From the NCBI GenBank assembly GCA_001664505.1, contig CP011806.1, positions 2,907,263-2,971,262 of the forward strand: 64,000 nt of DNA, given 5' to 3'. The notes under the pieces were generated by a model. The model saw only the letters and a list, made by a program, of their open reading frames with translations. It searched no databases and was not told where the DNA came from. The stretch is from Acidobacteria bacterium Mor1 (GTDB lineage: Bacteria > Acidobacteriota > Polarisedimenticolia > Polarisedimenticolales > Polarisedimenticolaceae). The position numbers and the translations under genes are program-made. Of this stretch, positions 19,101 to 26,951 are shown piece by piece. Each line of letters opens with the position of its first letter. Within the stretch, counting starts at the first letter, position 1.

Positions 19101-19274
19101 CAACTCGAAGACCTCGAGCCGGGCGGTCGGGGTGTTGATGACCAGCAGGGTCGTACCGTCCGGGGTCAGGGCGACGGGATGGACCTGGTGGCTCTCGAAG
19201 TTGGTGTAGGTGGCGAACGCCGGAGACACGCAGAGAAAAAGCGCGAGCACTCCGAGACAGACCTTGATACGCAT
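16161..19274 (-). CDS. Secreted beta-propeller / di-haem cytochrome (MauG/CcpA-like) protein
   Basis: 1037 aa from ATG 19274 (GGGGGGAG just upstream), giving signal peptide MRIKVCLGVLALFLCVSPAFA; an upstream ATG at 19325 would bury it. Residues 20-460 are YVTN/YncE-type propeller repeats (HPVALTPDGTTLLVINT, PDGQTVYAVVLHSGNQTT, VYVANTDARNHVRF). CASCH (about residue 490) and CNTCH (about 663) are two c-type haem sites, as in bacterial di-haem peroxidases. The C-terminus has DRDGDGVLDAEDC, a thrombospondin type 3-like calcium loop, and a fibronectin-like tail. An extracytoplasmic redox or surface protein; the propeller-di-haem combination is known in several phyla but its substrate is not. Confidence 0.85.
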   Translation of the reverse strand: MRIKVCLGVLALFLCVSPAFATYTNFESHQVHPVALTPDGTTLLVINTPTARLEVFELGAEGTPEPTVSIPVGLEPVSVIARSNTEAWVVNHLSDSISIVDLNLGSVTETLFPGDEPTDVAFAAGKAFVTVSQEDRVKVYDLANLSAAPTVLDIFGEDPRALAVSPDGQTVYAVVLHSGNQTTVLSAGVTHRGISGLDVFRLAQLGINDTSCDGAPNPYPPLPAGIVRNPALIDPVDGLPKVGLIVKWNRQTQAWEDDAGQNWSHCLPFRMPDQDLFAINASTLAVTPVSHVGTTLFDVSVNPANGRVYVANTDARNHVRFEHPLGVEGHVVDNRLTVIDPQNGNAVTPIDLNAHVDRESDPSTNLAEREASISQPHMMAWRSDGSEAFLTAIGSRKVFKVDGACLSPACIFGAARANPDAVEVGNGPVGVVLSETHDRLYVFNRIDNSLVTVDATAMQKLGEIQLNDPAGEVVRQGRIFLYDGILTSGHGDASCASCHVSADMDRLGWDLGNPEGDLLPYGTPGDNVRFVQQVGPDAVTCDPETCADHEGFDPQKGPMTTQTFRAMIEPLHWRGDRGTFNDFNGAFPALMGTASGLSAEDMETMRQFALGIKFPPNPYRNLDDTLPNVDVSIPGHIAGAGNPTTGRTIYTTGQTDGLSNCNTCHELPFGTKGGKLGGIEPGDPADPDHAALLAGNRVLSEHSDMKVPHLRNMYEKFGPVFGTSAAPIDTKAGFGFNHDGSIPDLGSFFSAPPFQVSAQDIRDFTSFVVHFPTGTPPAVGQQVTVPAGTPPTGSTEEEQVLSTLLLLGDQANPDRHCDLVAHALDGGLMRSYSLSGGLWNPDGSGNTPQNTNALRTSAGGPLTFLCAPTNAGSFLGGDRDGDGVLDAEDCAPATGTATGPPPQVLDVRVDKQLGAALVDWNPLIEEAGSYASYEVFSGGLDGLQAVGFDGASCLEGNVYNARYVDARPDPAPGQAYYYLVRARNECTGSLGLGREALADDTCPNTIGGTEPSSDGPAPAGPVSGQKPPAKRLGGLRR

Positions 19275-19548
19275 GCTCCCCCCGCCCGAACTCGCATCCC
19301 GGTCGCGCCCCTCGGCCGGAAACACGGAATATGCTTAAATCGCAAACATTCAAGCCGACTTATGCGTGATCCGCAATGACGTGGACACACCTGTCCCGGC
19401 TCTGCAACACGCTAATAGCTTATCTTCTACGTCAATATTTCGTGGCCGCCATGGCGAAAGTCCGGAATCCGCCCCAAGATCCTGGCCGGTGGTACGATCC
19501 CCGGCGTCAGACGGCCGCTCCGGGGAATCGGGGCCGAGGACTCCCCTG

Positions 19549-20700
19549 ATGTCGGATAAACCCAAGACCCGCTTGTGGATGCGCGTCCTGCTGGCGGTGC
19601 TGCCCAGCCTCCTGCTTCTCGGAATGCTGGAAATCGGCGGCCGTTTGGCCGGGTTCCGGCCGGAGACATGGTCCGCCCTGGACGACCGGCTGGGCTACCG
19701 CATGTCGGAGCCGAGCCAGCGCTTCCCGGTCGAGGCGGAGCGGGCCGACGTCCTGCTGCTGGGTGACTCGATCACCTACCCCGGCTACCCGGTGGCGGAT
19801 ACCAAGCAGTCCTTCGCCGACCTGTTGGCCGGCAAAGGCTACGAGGTGATCAACCTCTCGGGCATCGGCTACGGCACCGATCAGCAGCTCCTGCTGCTGG
19901 AGCGCCATCTGGACGAGTTGCCCCCGGTCCACACCGTCGTGGTGAACTTCTGCCTGTTCAACGACTTCATCGACAACGTGAACGAGGTCAATCCCCACGA
20001 CGGCTTCCGGCCCAAGCCCTACTTCGAACTGGTGGATGACGAACTGGCCTACCGGGGGGACCACCTGAAGTTCAGCACCATGGACCGGTTCTCTCTGTGG
20101 GTGAGGCAGCGGTCGGGGGCGGTGTACCTGATCCGGCGATTGCTGGGGATGGATCGCAAACAGGACCGCTCGGCGCCGTCAGGGGCCGCCGCGGCTCCCC
20201 GGCGTTTTCGCGCGCAGCTCACCGGCGGAGCGCCGGCCGCGCCGGCCTACGCCGCCTATCGCGAGCGGGTCGTCGCCGGGCTGCCGGTCACTCGCTCCCT
20301 GCTGCAGCGCATCCGGGACATCGCGGGAGAACGTCTCGGGGCGCAGCGCTTCGTGGTGATGCTGCATCCGACCGGGTACAAACCGGAGTCCCGGCCGCTT
20401 CTGTCCCTCGATGACGAGCTGGCCGACTACTTTGCGAAGATCGCGGAAGACACGAACTCACCGATGATCGGTTCCGTCGATCTCGGTTGCATCTACGAAC
20501 TGGACGGCGTGACCTATGAACAGGCTGCCTTCGACCGGGTGGGCCACCTGACCGTCGAGGGGCATGCTCGGGTGGCCGACGAGATCGAGGGAGTGATCAA
20601 CCTGGAGGAGGGGCGGCCGCTCACCGAGGAGAGTGCGGACTGTTATCCCCATCTTCGATCGGAGCTGAAACGGGAGGCAGCAGTTCCCGATCCACGATGA
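19549..20700 (+). CDS. Membrane-anchored SGNH/GDSL-family hydrolase
   Basis: 383 aa from ATG 19549 (GAGG 9 nt upstream); an in-frame ATG at 19366 lies in AT-rich leader DNA and is rejected. N-terminal membrane anchor (LLAVLPSLLLLGMLEIGG). Block I is VLLLGDSITYPG with the catalytic Ser, block II is NLSGIGYGTDQQ, block III VVNFCLFNDFID (Asn), and block V DRVGHLTVEGH supplies Asp and His. This fits O-acyl esterase or acyltransferase partners of surface polysaccharides. Its last 80 bases overlap the end of the opposing SGNH gene. The 274 bases upstream are AT-richer and probably hold divergent promoters, not defined. Confidence 0.83.
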   Translation: MSDKPKTRLWMRVLLAVLPSLLLLGMLEIGGRLAGFRPETWSALDDRLGYRMSEPSQRFPVEAERADVLLLGDSITYPGYPVADTKQSFADLLAGKGYEVINLSGIGYGTDQQLLLLERHLDELPPVHTVVVNFCLFNDFIDNVNEVNPHDGFRPKPYFELVDDELAYRGDHLKFSTMDRFSLWVRQRSGAVYLIRRLLGMDRKQDRSAPSGAAAAPRRFRAQLTGGAPAAPAYAAYRERVVAGLPVTRSLLQRIRDIAGERLGAQRFVVMLHPTGYKPESRPLLSLDDELADYFAKIAEDTNSPMIGSVDLGCIYELDGVTYEQAAFDRVGHLTVEGHARVADEIEGVINLEEGRPLTEESADCYPHLRSELKREAAVPDPR

Positions 20701-21754
20701 ACCCGGCCATCGCCTCGGCGGCGATGCCGTGCCCCACTTCGTTGGGATGCTGATCCGCCGGATGGACCCACAGCTCGCCGTACTCCCGCCCCTTGAACGC
20801 CTCGAGCAGATCCAGCACCGGAATCCCCTGCTCGGCGCAGTGCCCGGCGACCTCGTCGTGAATCGGCTTCAACGGATAGTCGTCGTGGAGTTCGTACATG
20901 AAGGGGAACAGCGCGACGGCGAAGTTCGAGCCCTTGCCGGCCGCCAGCCCCTTCCCCTCGGTCATCGCATCGAAGGCATCCTGCCACTGCTGCTCCCGGC
21001 GTAGCGCCTCGCCCACCAGGAACTCGATGTAGTTGCGGCCGCTGAGCCGCTTGGCCAGCTTGGCGTAGACCCAGCTGATGAAGTAGCTGTGCTTCAGCGC
21101 GGGATTCTCGTAGCGCTCGCGGAAGTTGTCGAAGAAGTCGAGTCCCGCGGCGTAGGTCGCATCGTTGGCCACGAATACCACCAGCACCAGATCCGGCTCG
21201 AAACCGAGGCCGACCTGCTCCAGGTACTCGATCTCCTCGACGGTGCTCCAGGCGCTGACCCCCAGGTTCAGCACCTCGATCTCCCGGCCGAGGCGTTCCC
21301 TCAGCAATCCCTCGAGACGCACACAGAAGGTGTGCTCGAGACGCACCCCCTCGCCGAAGGTGAAGGAGTCGCCGAGCACCAGCACCCGCTGCACCCCCTC
21401 GGCCTTCTCCGCGGCGAAGTCATCGCCGCGCAGGCCCCAGGAGTTGGTGTGGAACACCATGCGGTTGCCCTCGTCGAAATAGCCGCGAGGGTCGGACTCG
21501 TACTGGAAGCTGAAGCGGGAATCGGGACGCAGCTGCAGGTGAATGCCCGGGATGCGCTCGCTGTCGGAGAGCAGCGCGTTCTCCCAGTCCCGATAGCGGG
21601 ACTCGTGATAGCCCCGCAGCCCGAGCACCCGGAACGCGCCCTCGAAGAACAGCAGCATGACCAGCACGGTGACCAGCACCAGCAGCAGGTTGGGCAGCAG
21701 CCGGCGCTTGGCAGGAGTGTTCGCGGCCGGCGTCTGGGTCGAAGGATCGCTCAC
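20621..21754 (-). CDS. Membrane-anchored SGNH/GDSL-family hydrolase, convergent overlap
   Basis: 377 aa from GTG 21754 (GAGGAA 5 nt upstream). One N-terminal helix (LLPNLLLVLVTVLVMLLFF). SGNH blocks: VLVLGDSFTFGEG (Ser), LNLGVSAWSTVEE (Gly), LVVFVANDATYA (Asn) and HPADQHPNEVGHGIAAEAM (Asp/His). Only distantly similar to the converging gene. Upstream gene is a GT-C glycosyltransferase 16 nt away on the same strand, so the pair probably acts on one surface glycan: sugar addition followed by acyl transfer or removal. Whether it adds or removes acyl groups is unknown. Confidence 0.83.
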   Translation of the reverse strand: MSDPSTQTPAANTPAKRRLLPNLLLVLVTVLVMLLFFEGAFRVLGLRGYHESRYRDWENALLSDSERIPGIHLQLRPDSRFSFQYESDPRGYFDEGNRMVFHTNSWGLRGDDFAAEKAEGVQRVLVLGDSFTFGEGVRLEHTFCVRLEGLLRERLGREIEVLNLGVSAWSTVEEIEYLEQVGLGFEPDLVLVVFVANDATYAAGLDFFDNFRERYENPALKHSYFISWVYAKLAKRLSGRNYIEFLVGEALRREQQWQDAFDAMTEGKGLAAGKGSNFAVALFPFMYELHDDYPLKPIHDEVAGHCAEQGIPVLDLLEAFKGREYGELWVHPADQHPNEVGHGIAAEAMAGFIVDRELLPPVSAPIEDGDNSPHSPR

Positions 21755-21770
21755 GCAGGTTCCTCGGCGG

Positions 21771-23414
21771 TCAACGGATCTCCCGCACCGCCCAGCCCTC
21801 CCGCTCGATGGCGGCGTCGACGGCCGGGTGCGGCACCAGATACAGGGTCAACAGACGATACCCCTCCCCCAGGTCGATCTCCAGCACCCGGGCTCCGGGC
21901 GGCAGTTCCGAGCGCCGGGTCAACGGCACGATCAGGAGCTGCTCGATCTCGGCGACGCTGTAGCTCTCCTGGGTCCGCCGCCGCACCTGGGGATGACCGA
22001 TGGCCAGATGGGTCCCACTCTCGATCAGGTAGCCGAGAGGCGCGGCCCGTTGGTGGCCCGGGCGGCTGCCCATGACCGTCCCGTTGCGGGCGACCCAGGC
22101 GTCGTTGAGGCCGAACATGTCGATGGTGCGCAGACCGGCGTAGTAGGGAATCGCACCCGCGGCGGTCACGGCGATGGTCACGTCGGGATCGCCGGCGAAG
22201 ACCCGGCCCAGGGTCTTGCCGATGCCGACCCATTGCTCGTCGGGAGACCACAGATGCCCCTCTAACTTGGCGATGCTCTCGATGCCGAAATGGGTCGTGT
22301 AGGTGCGCCCGTGCCAGACCGACCCGCCGACGAGAGCGAGAGCGGCCGCCACCTGCACCCAGACGCGGAAGCGGTCCGGGTAGCGGCTGCAGACCCAGAC
22401 CAGCCAAACCATCGCCAGGGGCACCAGCGGGACGAAGAAGCGGAACTCCATGAAGCCGCCGCCGACCTTGATCAGGTACAGAAGCCACAGCAGCGCCAGC
22501 GCTGCCATCGAAACGACCGTGGCGGAGCGGGCGCGCCAGAGTCGGAGCAGCACCGGCAGGGGCAACAGCAACAGCAGGAACCAGAGGTAGGACTGGAACC
22601 AGATCAGGATGAAGGTGATCCCGCGCAGGTGCGAGGTCGCGCTGCCCGCCTTGGCGTAGAAGGTGTTGGGCAGCAACTCGCCGTAGTAGCCGAGCTTCCA
22701 CAGCAGCCAACCGCCGACGACGGCGATGAAGGGCCCGGCCAAGGCAATCCAGCCGGCCACTACCGGCATGCCCGAGCGCAACACCCGCCAGGCCGCCGTG
22801 GAACCGACCACCGCCAGCAACAGCGCCGAGTCCGGACGGGTCAGCATCGACGCGGCCAACACCAGCGAAAGCGCGATCAGCCCGCCCCGGGACGGCTCGG
22901 TCCGATGCAGTCGATGCAGCAAGAGGAAGGCCGCCACGAACAGGGTCGCCTGCAGCTGGGTCTCGAGACCGCCGGTGGCGTAGCTGGTGAAGGTGAAGTT
23001 GGCGGCGGTCAGGCCGAGAGCGAGGTAACCGGCCATCGGCCGGCCGCCGAGGGCGGCGCCCAGGGTGTAGGTCAGCCGCAAGGTCACCGCATAGGACAGG
23101 AGCCCGAAGGCGTAGGAGACGGCGACCGGCTCCAACCCCAGCTTCATCGCCCCGGCGATGCCGACGGTCCAGATGAAGTTGGTGTAGCCCTCGATCGGCT
23201 GCCCCGGATTCCAGACCAGGCCCAGCCCCTCGGCCAGGTGCCGGGCGTAGCGGAACGAGATGAAGGCGTCGTCCTGGACGAAGCGGAGCAGCCAGGCGGG
23301 CACCAGGGCCAACGCTACCGCGATCCAGGGCCCTGCACGGAGAACGCCCCCGGGCTCGTTTCCGGGCCGGCGATCGAATCCCGGTTCAGGCGTCTGGATC
23401 CGGCCTTGGCTCAA
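21771..23414 (-). CDS. Polytopic GT-C glycosyltransferase (GT39/AftB-like)
   Basis: 547 aa from TTG 23414 (AGGAGAG 8 nt upstream). About ten membrane helices. The first periplasmic loop has FVQDDAFISFRYARHLAEGL, with the paired Asp typical of GT-C polyprenyl-phosphate-sugar transferases, then LGLVWNPGQPIEGYTNFIW, close to the mycobacterial AftB and related PMT family. A soluble C-terminal domain follows (about residues 390-547). Predicted to transfer a sugar from a lipid carrier to a surface polymer or protein in the periplasm. Co-directional with the SGNH hydrolase 16 nt downstream. Confidence 0.82.
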   Translation of the reverse strand: MSQGRIQTPEPGFDRRPGNEPGGVLRAGPWIAVALALVPAWLLRFVQDDAFISFRYARHLAEGLGLVWNPGQPIEGYTNFIWTVGIAGAMKLGLEPVAVSYAFGLLSYAVTLRLTYTLGAALGGRPMAGYLALGLTAANFTFTSYATGGLETQLQATLFVAAFLLLHRLHRTEPSRGGLIALSLVLAASMLTRPDSALLLAVVGSTAAWRVLRSGMPVVAGWIALAGPFIAVVGGWLLWKLGYYGELLPNTFYAKAGSATSHLRGITFILIWFQSYLWFLLLLLPLPVLLRLWRARSATVVSMAALALLWLLYLIKVGGGFMEFRFFVPLVPLAMVWLVWVCSRYPDRFRVWVQVAAALALVGGSVWHGRTYTTHFGIESIAKLEGHLWSPDEQWVGIGKTLGRVFAGDPDVTIAVTAAGAIPYYAGLRTIDMFGLNDAWVARNGTVMGSRPGHQRAAPLGYLIESGTHLAIGHPQVRRRTQESYSVAEIEQLLIVPLTRRSELPPGARVLEIDLGEGYRLLTLYLVPHPAVDAAIEREGWAVREIR

Positions 23415-23577
23415 GGGGCCATCTCTCCTGGTTTCAGGCGCATCGGGCCGCCGGACTATATCCCGAGCCCGGCGGCGGCTTCAAAACCGGAAAACCGCAA
23501 AAGAATCCTAAAGCCCGACAACGCCGGGCCGATAGCCCCCCCAGAGAGCAGGGATAAGAGGACCGATAGGAGTATCC

Positions 23578-24543
23578 ATGGACCTCACAAGCATCTCTAC
23601 GGGCGCCGGCGGCCCGCTTCAACTGCCGCAGTCAGGGAACTCCCGTTTGGGTACCCCGTTCGAATTCGACGAACCGGGGCGCCTGGGTCAAGGCCGTCGT
23701 GGCCGCGGTGCCGGGGGTGCCCCCGGCGAAGCCGAGGCTCCGGCTTCGGGGCGCAGCGATCTCGAACAACGCCTGACCAGCCTGCTGGAGCGGCTGACCG
23801 GAGCGCGGATCGATCCCGAACGGCTGGAGAAACTGCTCGACCGCATCGATTCCCTGGGAGAGGCCACGGTGCTCCCCGGCGAGCCTCCGGCGATCGATCC
23901 GGCCAACCCCAAGGAGATCCGCAAGGCGCTGATCGACTTCGGCCGGGACATCAGCGGCGGCATCCGCGACCTGGGCCGGGAACTGGTCGAGAGCCTGGCC
24001 GGTGACGATCCCAAGCTCCAACGGAACCTGGAGTTCGCCCTCAAGCGTATCGGCGACAGCTTCCGCTCGGACCTGCGCCGGGCCTTCCGCGCCTCCAAGG
24101 AAGGCAAGAGCGTCGACGGCGAGGCGCTGCTCGACCGGGTTCAGACCGCCTTCAGCGACCTGCAGCAGAAGCTCCAGCTCGTCTTCGACAAGGCCCAGAA
24201 CGATCCCGGTAACTTCCGCGGCATCCTCGGCCGGATTCGCAGCGGCGACTTCGGCCCCGATGAAGCCCGGACCGGGAACGTGGTTCCCCTCGACCCCACC
24301 GCCGGTGGGAACGACGGCCTGGGTAGCCTCAGCCTGATCGGCAACCTCCCCGGCGGCGCGGCGGATCCCGGCCCCTCGCTGGATCTGTCCTCGCTGCAGG
24401 CCCGCTTCGACCAACTGTTGAACGAGCTGGCCGACCGTTTCGCTCCCGAGGAGCCGGCGGTTCCGGCGCCGGTGATCCCGGTCTACGACGAAATCGAGGT
24501 CGCGGCGGAAGACGACGGAAACCGTCTCAACTTCAACGGCTGA
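23578..24543 (+). CDS. Hypothetical helical protein (321 aa)
   Basis: ATG 23578 with AGGAG 9 nt upstream. No signal peptide. A Gly/Arg/Ala-rich start (residues 30-57) is followed by helical heptad-like segments (LEQRLTSLLERLTGARIDPE, ALIDFGRDISGGIRDLGREL, LQQKLQLVFDKAQNDPGNF) and an acidic Pro-rich end. The opening ISTGAGGPLQLPQSG resembles structural or filament-associated low-complexity leaders, but no family is recognised. Followed by a 9-10-bp hairpin. Cytoplasmic, possibly oligomeric. Confidence 0.6.
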   Translation: MDLTSISTGAGGPLQLPQSGNSRLGTPFEFDEPGRLGQGRRGRGAGGAPGEAEAPASGRSDLEQRLTSLLERLTGARIDPERLEKLLDRIDSLGEATVLPGEPPAIDPANPKEIRKALIDFGRDISGGIRDLGRELVESLAGDDPKLQRNLEFALKRIGDSFRSDLRRAFRASKEGKSVDGEALLDRVQTAFSDLQQKLQLVFDKAQNDPGNFRGILGRIRSGDFGPDEARTGNVVPLDPTAGGNDGLGSLSLIGNLPGGAADPGPSLDLSSLQARFDQLLNELADRFAPEEPAVPAPVIPVYDEIEVAAEDDGNRLNFNG

Positions 24544-24579
24544 CCGCAGCCCAAACACACCACACGAAGAAAAGCCCGA

Positions 24580-24604
24580 AAGAGCCGACACGAAGTCGGC
24601 TCTT
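24580..24604. terminator. Hairpin, probable terminator after the 23578-24543 gene
   Basis: AAGAGCCGAC-ACGAA-GTCGGCTCTT, a 10-bp stem. The trailing T-run is only TTC on the plus side; A-rich DNA (GAAGAAAAG) precedes it, so it could act better for minus-strand transcripts. Confidence 0.5.
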
Positions 24605-24669
24605 CGGCGCAACTTCACGTAGCGATGGCGCAGGCTCGTTGTACGTTCCCTTTTCGGGGGACGATCAAC

Positions 24670-24873
24670 GTGCAACACAGCTATTTCGAAGAGCTGAACC
24701 TGTTCGCGTACCACTGGCTGCGCGGCCGCTTCTACGACGCGGTGATCTGGTGCCTCGGCCCGCTGGTCGACGACACCCGCCGCTACGGTGCGCTGCGCCG
24801 TTACCTGTCGGTGGTGACCTGCGAGGCTTGCCGCCGCTGGCTGGTTCAGGACGAATCCGACGGCGAGTACTAG
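24670..24873 (+). CDS. Small Cys-pair protein (67 aa)
   Basis: GTG 24670 is preceded by GGGGGA with 8-nt spacing, a better start than ATG 24625, which has no ribosome site. The protein begins QHSYFEELNLFAYHWLRGRF, has AVIWCLGPLVDD and ends with VTCEACRRWLVQDESDGEY. The CxxC near the end may bind metal or be redox active. No family recognised. Confidence 0.5.
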   Translation: MQHSYFEELNLFAYHWLRGRFYDAVIWCLGPLVDDTRRYGALRRYLSVVTCEACRRWLVQDESDGEY

Positions 24874-24915
24874 GCCCGGGCTAGTGTCCCTGAAGCTGGC
24901 ATCCCGGACGGGGCC

Positions 24916-25575
24916 CTAGTCAAAGCCGTCCGAGAACTGGGCGGCGATCGCGCTGCCCCCCTCGGCCGGACTGACCTCTGCGCTGAAGCTACGCGCTCGA
25001 TCCACCGAGGTGGCGACGATCACCGTCCCGCCGGTTTCGCCGCCGGCGTCGAAGGACCGGAAGGTCAGCCCCTCCTGCTCCAACGATTCCCTCAGGCGTT
25101 CGACCCAAACCCCCGGCTCGAGTCCGCTGGTCGCCTGGATCGTGCCGGTCATCCCCTGCGGGTGGCGCAACCCCCGGACGCTGGTGATCGCGTCCCGCTC
25201 AACCGGCAGCCATTCGGGCAGATCCGAGGGTTCCAACCCGCCCGCCGAGATCGTCTCTCCATCGGGACCGGGGAAGGAAAAACCACCCTCGTCGGTCAGG
25301 GGGGACCCGGGGGATTCAGGCGAGGGCGGCGGCGGAGCATCGCGGCCCACCGCGGGTTCGGTCGCATCCCCCGCCCTGTCGGCGGCCTGCCCCGGGGACT
25401 CCGCAGGGGCTTCCTCCGTGGGCGCGTCCGGCGCAGCCGGAGCCGGCTCTCCACCGGAGGAGTTGAGCACCCACATGCCGGCGAGGGCGACCAGACCGAT
25501 CCCCCCGGCCAGGAACAGAGCCCCGCAGCCCATCATCAGCCAGGCATGGGGGGCCGACCCCTTCTTCGCGGCCAT
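24916..25575 (-). CDS. Hypothetical single-pass membrane protein with Pro/Glu-rich linker
   Basis: 219 aa, ATG 25575. One membrane helix (AWLMMGCGALFLAGGIGLVA and following, residues 11-37), an extended Pro/Ala/Glu/Ser linker (about 40-95), then a compact domain (PEWLPVERDAITSVRGLRHP, GVWVERLRESLEQEGLTFRS, TVIVATSVDRARSFSAEVSP). The C-terminal layout is like small periplasmic sensor or ligand domains but not assignable. Starts 15 nt after the outer-membrane-barrel gene and is likely in its operon. Confidence 0.6.
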   Translation of the reverse strand: MAAKKGSAPHAWLMMGCGALFLAGGIGLVALAGMWVLNSSGGEPAPAAPDAPTEEAPAESPGQAADRAGDATEPAVGRDAPPPPSPESPGSPLTDEGGFSFPGPDGETISAGGLEPSDLPEWLPVERDAITSVRGLRHPQGMTGTIQATSGLEPGVWVERLRESLEQEGLTFRSFDAGGETGGTVIVATSVDRARSFSAEVSPAEGGSAIAAQFSDGFD

Positions 25576-25590
25576 CGACGCCGGAACGAA

Positions 25591-26154
25591 CTAGAACTTG
25601 AAGCCGACCGCGAGGCTCAGCTCCCAGCTCGTGCAATCGTCTTCGCAGTCGTCGAACTGGCGCAGCTTGAAATCGGGGCGGATGTAGGTCGAACCCGCGT
25701 CGGCCTTGACACCGATACCCGCGTGGATCGTCGCCGTGGAGTCCTGAACGAAGTTCAGCGGGGTCATCGGATCGACGGGCATGCCGCCGGGCATGGTGAT
25801 GTCGACGTCGGCGAAGCCCGGGCCGAAGTAGAAGTACCAGGTGCCGTTGGACTCCGGGTTGATCGCGTAGAGGAACGAGACGTCGGCCAGCACGAAATCG
25901 TAATCGAGGCCGTCGAAGGTGTTGTTGAACACCGTGCCGGTCAGCTCCCAGGCCCAGCGCTCGGCGAAGTTGTGCCCACCGCGCAGGCCGAAGGCCAGAT
26001 CGCCGGTGAGGTCGGTGTTCACCTGGAAGTTGCTGGCGAAGGCCTCGATGGCGCCCTTGCCCTTCTCATGCTCGGCGTGAGCCGGAAGTGCGGCCACCAG
26101 GGCCAAAATCGTCAGGGAAACAACTCCCAAGCTCCGAACCGTTCGCGTCCACAC
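25591..26154 (-). CDS. Outer-membrane beta-barrel protein (OmpW/OmpA-barrel-like)
   Basis: 187 aa from GTG 26154, chosen because GGGAGGAT lies 7 nt upstream, within what longer starts would translate. Signal peptide RTVRSLGVVSLTILALVAALPAHA. The mature part alternates strand and turn (DLAFGLRGGHNFAERWAWEL, FVLADVSFLYAINPES, TWYFYFGPGFADVD, SLAVGFKF) and ends in Phe, as outer-membrane barrels do. Two Cys pairs near the end (CEDDC). Probably an 8-stranded barrel. First gene of a two-gene unit. Confidence 0.75.
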   Translation of the reverse strand: MWTRTVRSLGVVSLTILALVAALPAHAEHEKGKGAIEAFASNFQVNTDLTGDLAFGLRGGHNFAERWAWELTGTVFNNTFDGLDYDFVLADVSFLYAINPESNGTWYFYFGPGFADVDITMPGGMPVDPMTPLNFVQDSTATIHAGIGVKADAGSTYIRPDFKLRQFDDCEDDCTSWELSLAVGFKF

Positions 26155-26449
26155 AGCGCAATCCTCCCTCATGCCGGAATCCACCCGGCCTGGTCCATAC
26201 GCGCGAAGAGGGAGGGTTCCGGCCTCCGTCTGCCCCCCAGGTCGATATTTCTTCGTGCGAGCCCGTGTCCGTGGCCGCGCCATGCTACCCCAGCCAACGG
26301 GGGGGTTCAACGGCCTCGGTCCCGGGGGCCGGGAAGATTTGACATGCGGCGCCCGGGACCTAACTTTCTACGCAAAGGTGTGGAAGGCGCATATGGGCGG
26401 AGCCACTTTCGCCAGGGTTGACTCTAGGGGGCCTAGAGGACTGATAGAG

Positions 26450-26905
26450 ATGCAGAAGGGCTTTACCATTGTCGAATTGCTGATCGTCCTGACGATCATC
26501 GGGGTGCTGTTGGCCATCGCCATCCCCGAGATGCAGGAGGCCCGCTCCCGCGCCGTGGTGAGCGCGGTCGTCGCCGACGCCAAGACGATCCACACCGCTT
26601 TCAAGCAGTACATGGTCGACCACAGCGGCTACTACCCGTCGCTGACCCTGACCGACTTCGAACCTCTGAAGTCCCAGGGGGCCTACCAAGGCACCGTGGC
26701 CAGATTGCTGCTCAACGGCCGCGCCGACGGTTTCGACTCTCCCGACGACGTGGGGACCAACCAGGAGTTCTGGCTGGAGATGACCGTGGCGTTCGACACC
26801 GACGTTCGCATCCTGGTGGCCGATTCAGACAACGCTCCCCTGGGCGGAGGCGTCTGGTACGACGGCGTCTATCGCTTCCACAACGGAGTGCTCGAACCGC
26901 TGTAG
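26450..26905 (+). CDS. Type IV pilin / type II pseudopilin-like protein
   Basis: 151 aa, ATG 26450. MQKGFTIVELLIVLTIIGVL is a textbook prepilin N-terminus: cleavage after Gly4 by PilD, mature residue Phe1 and Glu5, hydrophobic helix to about residue 24. Then the conserved IAIPEMQEARSRAV spine helix and a small C-terminal domain without Cys (KQYMVDHSGYYPSLTLTDFE, GGGVWYDGVYRFHNG). Size and the GYYP segment suggest a GspG-like pseudopilin or minor pilin. No secretion ATPase or PilD genes are in view. The next gene starts 46 nt downstream. Confidence 0.85.
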   Translation: MQKGFTIVELLIVLTIIGVLLAIAIPEMQEARSRAVVSAVVADAKTIHTAFKQYMVDHSGYYPSLTLTDFEPLKSQGAYQGTVARLLLNGRADGFDSPDDVGTNQEFWLEMTVAFDTDVRILVADSDNAPLGGGVWYDGVYRFHNGVLEPL

Positions 26906-26951
26906 GGCCGGGTCTCCCGTCCCTATCTCTTTGCCTACTGGGGAGTCTGAG

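Noticed and set aside
23578-24543. Phasin-like or filament protein
   Set aside because: Heptad-like helices alone are not enough to name a family.
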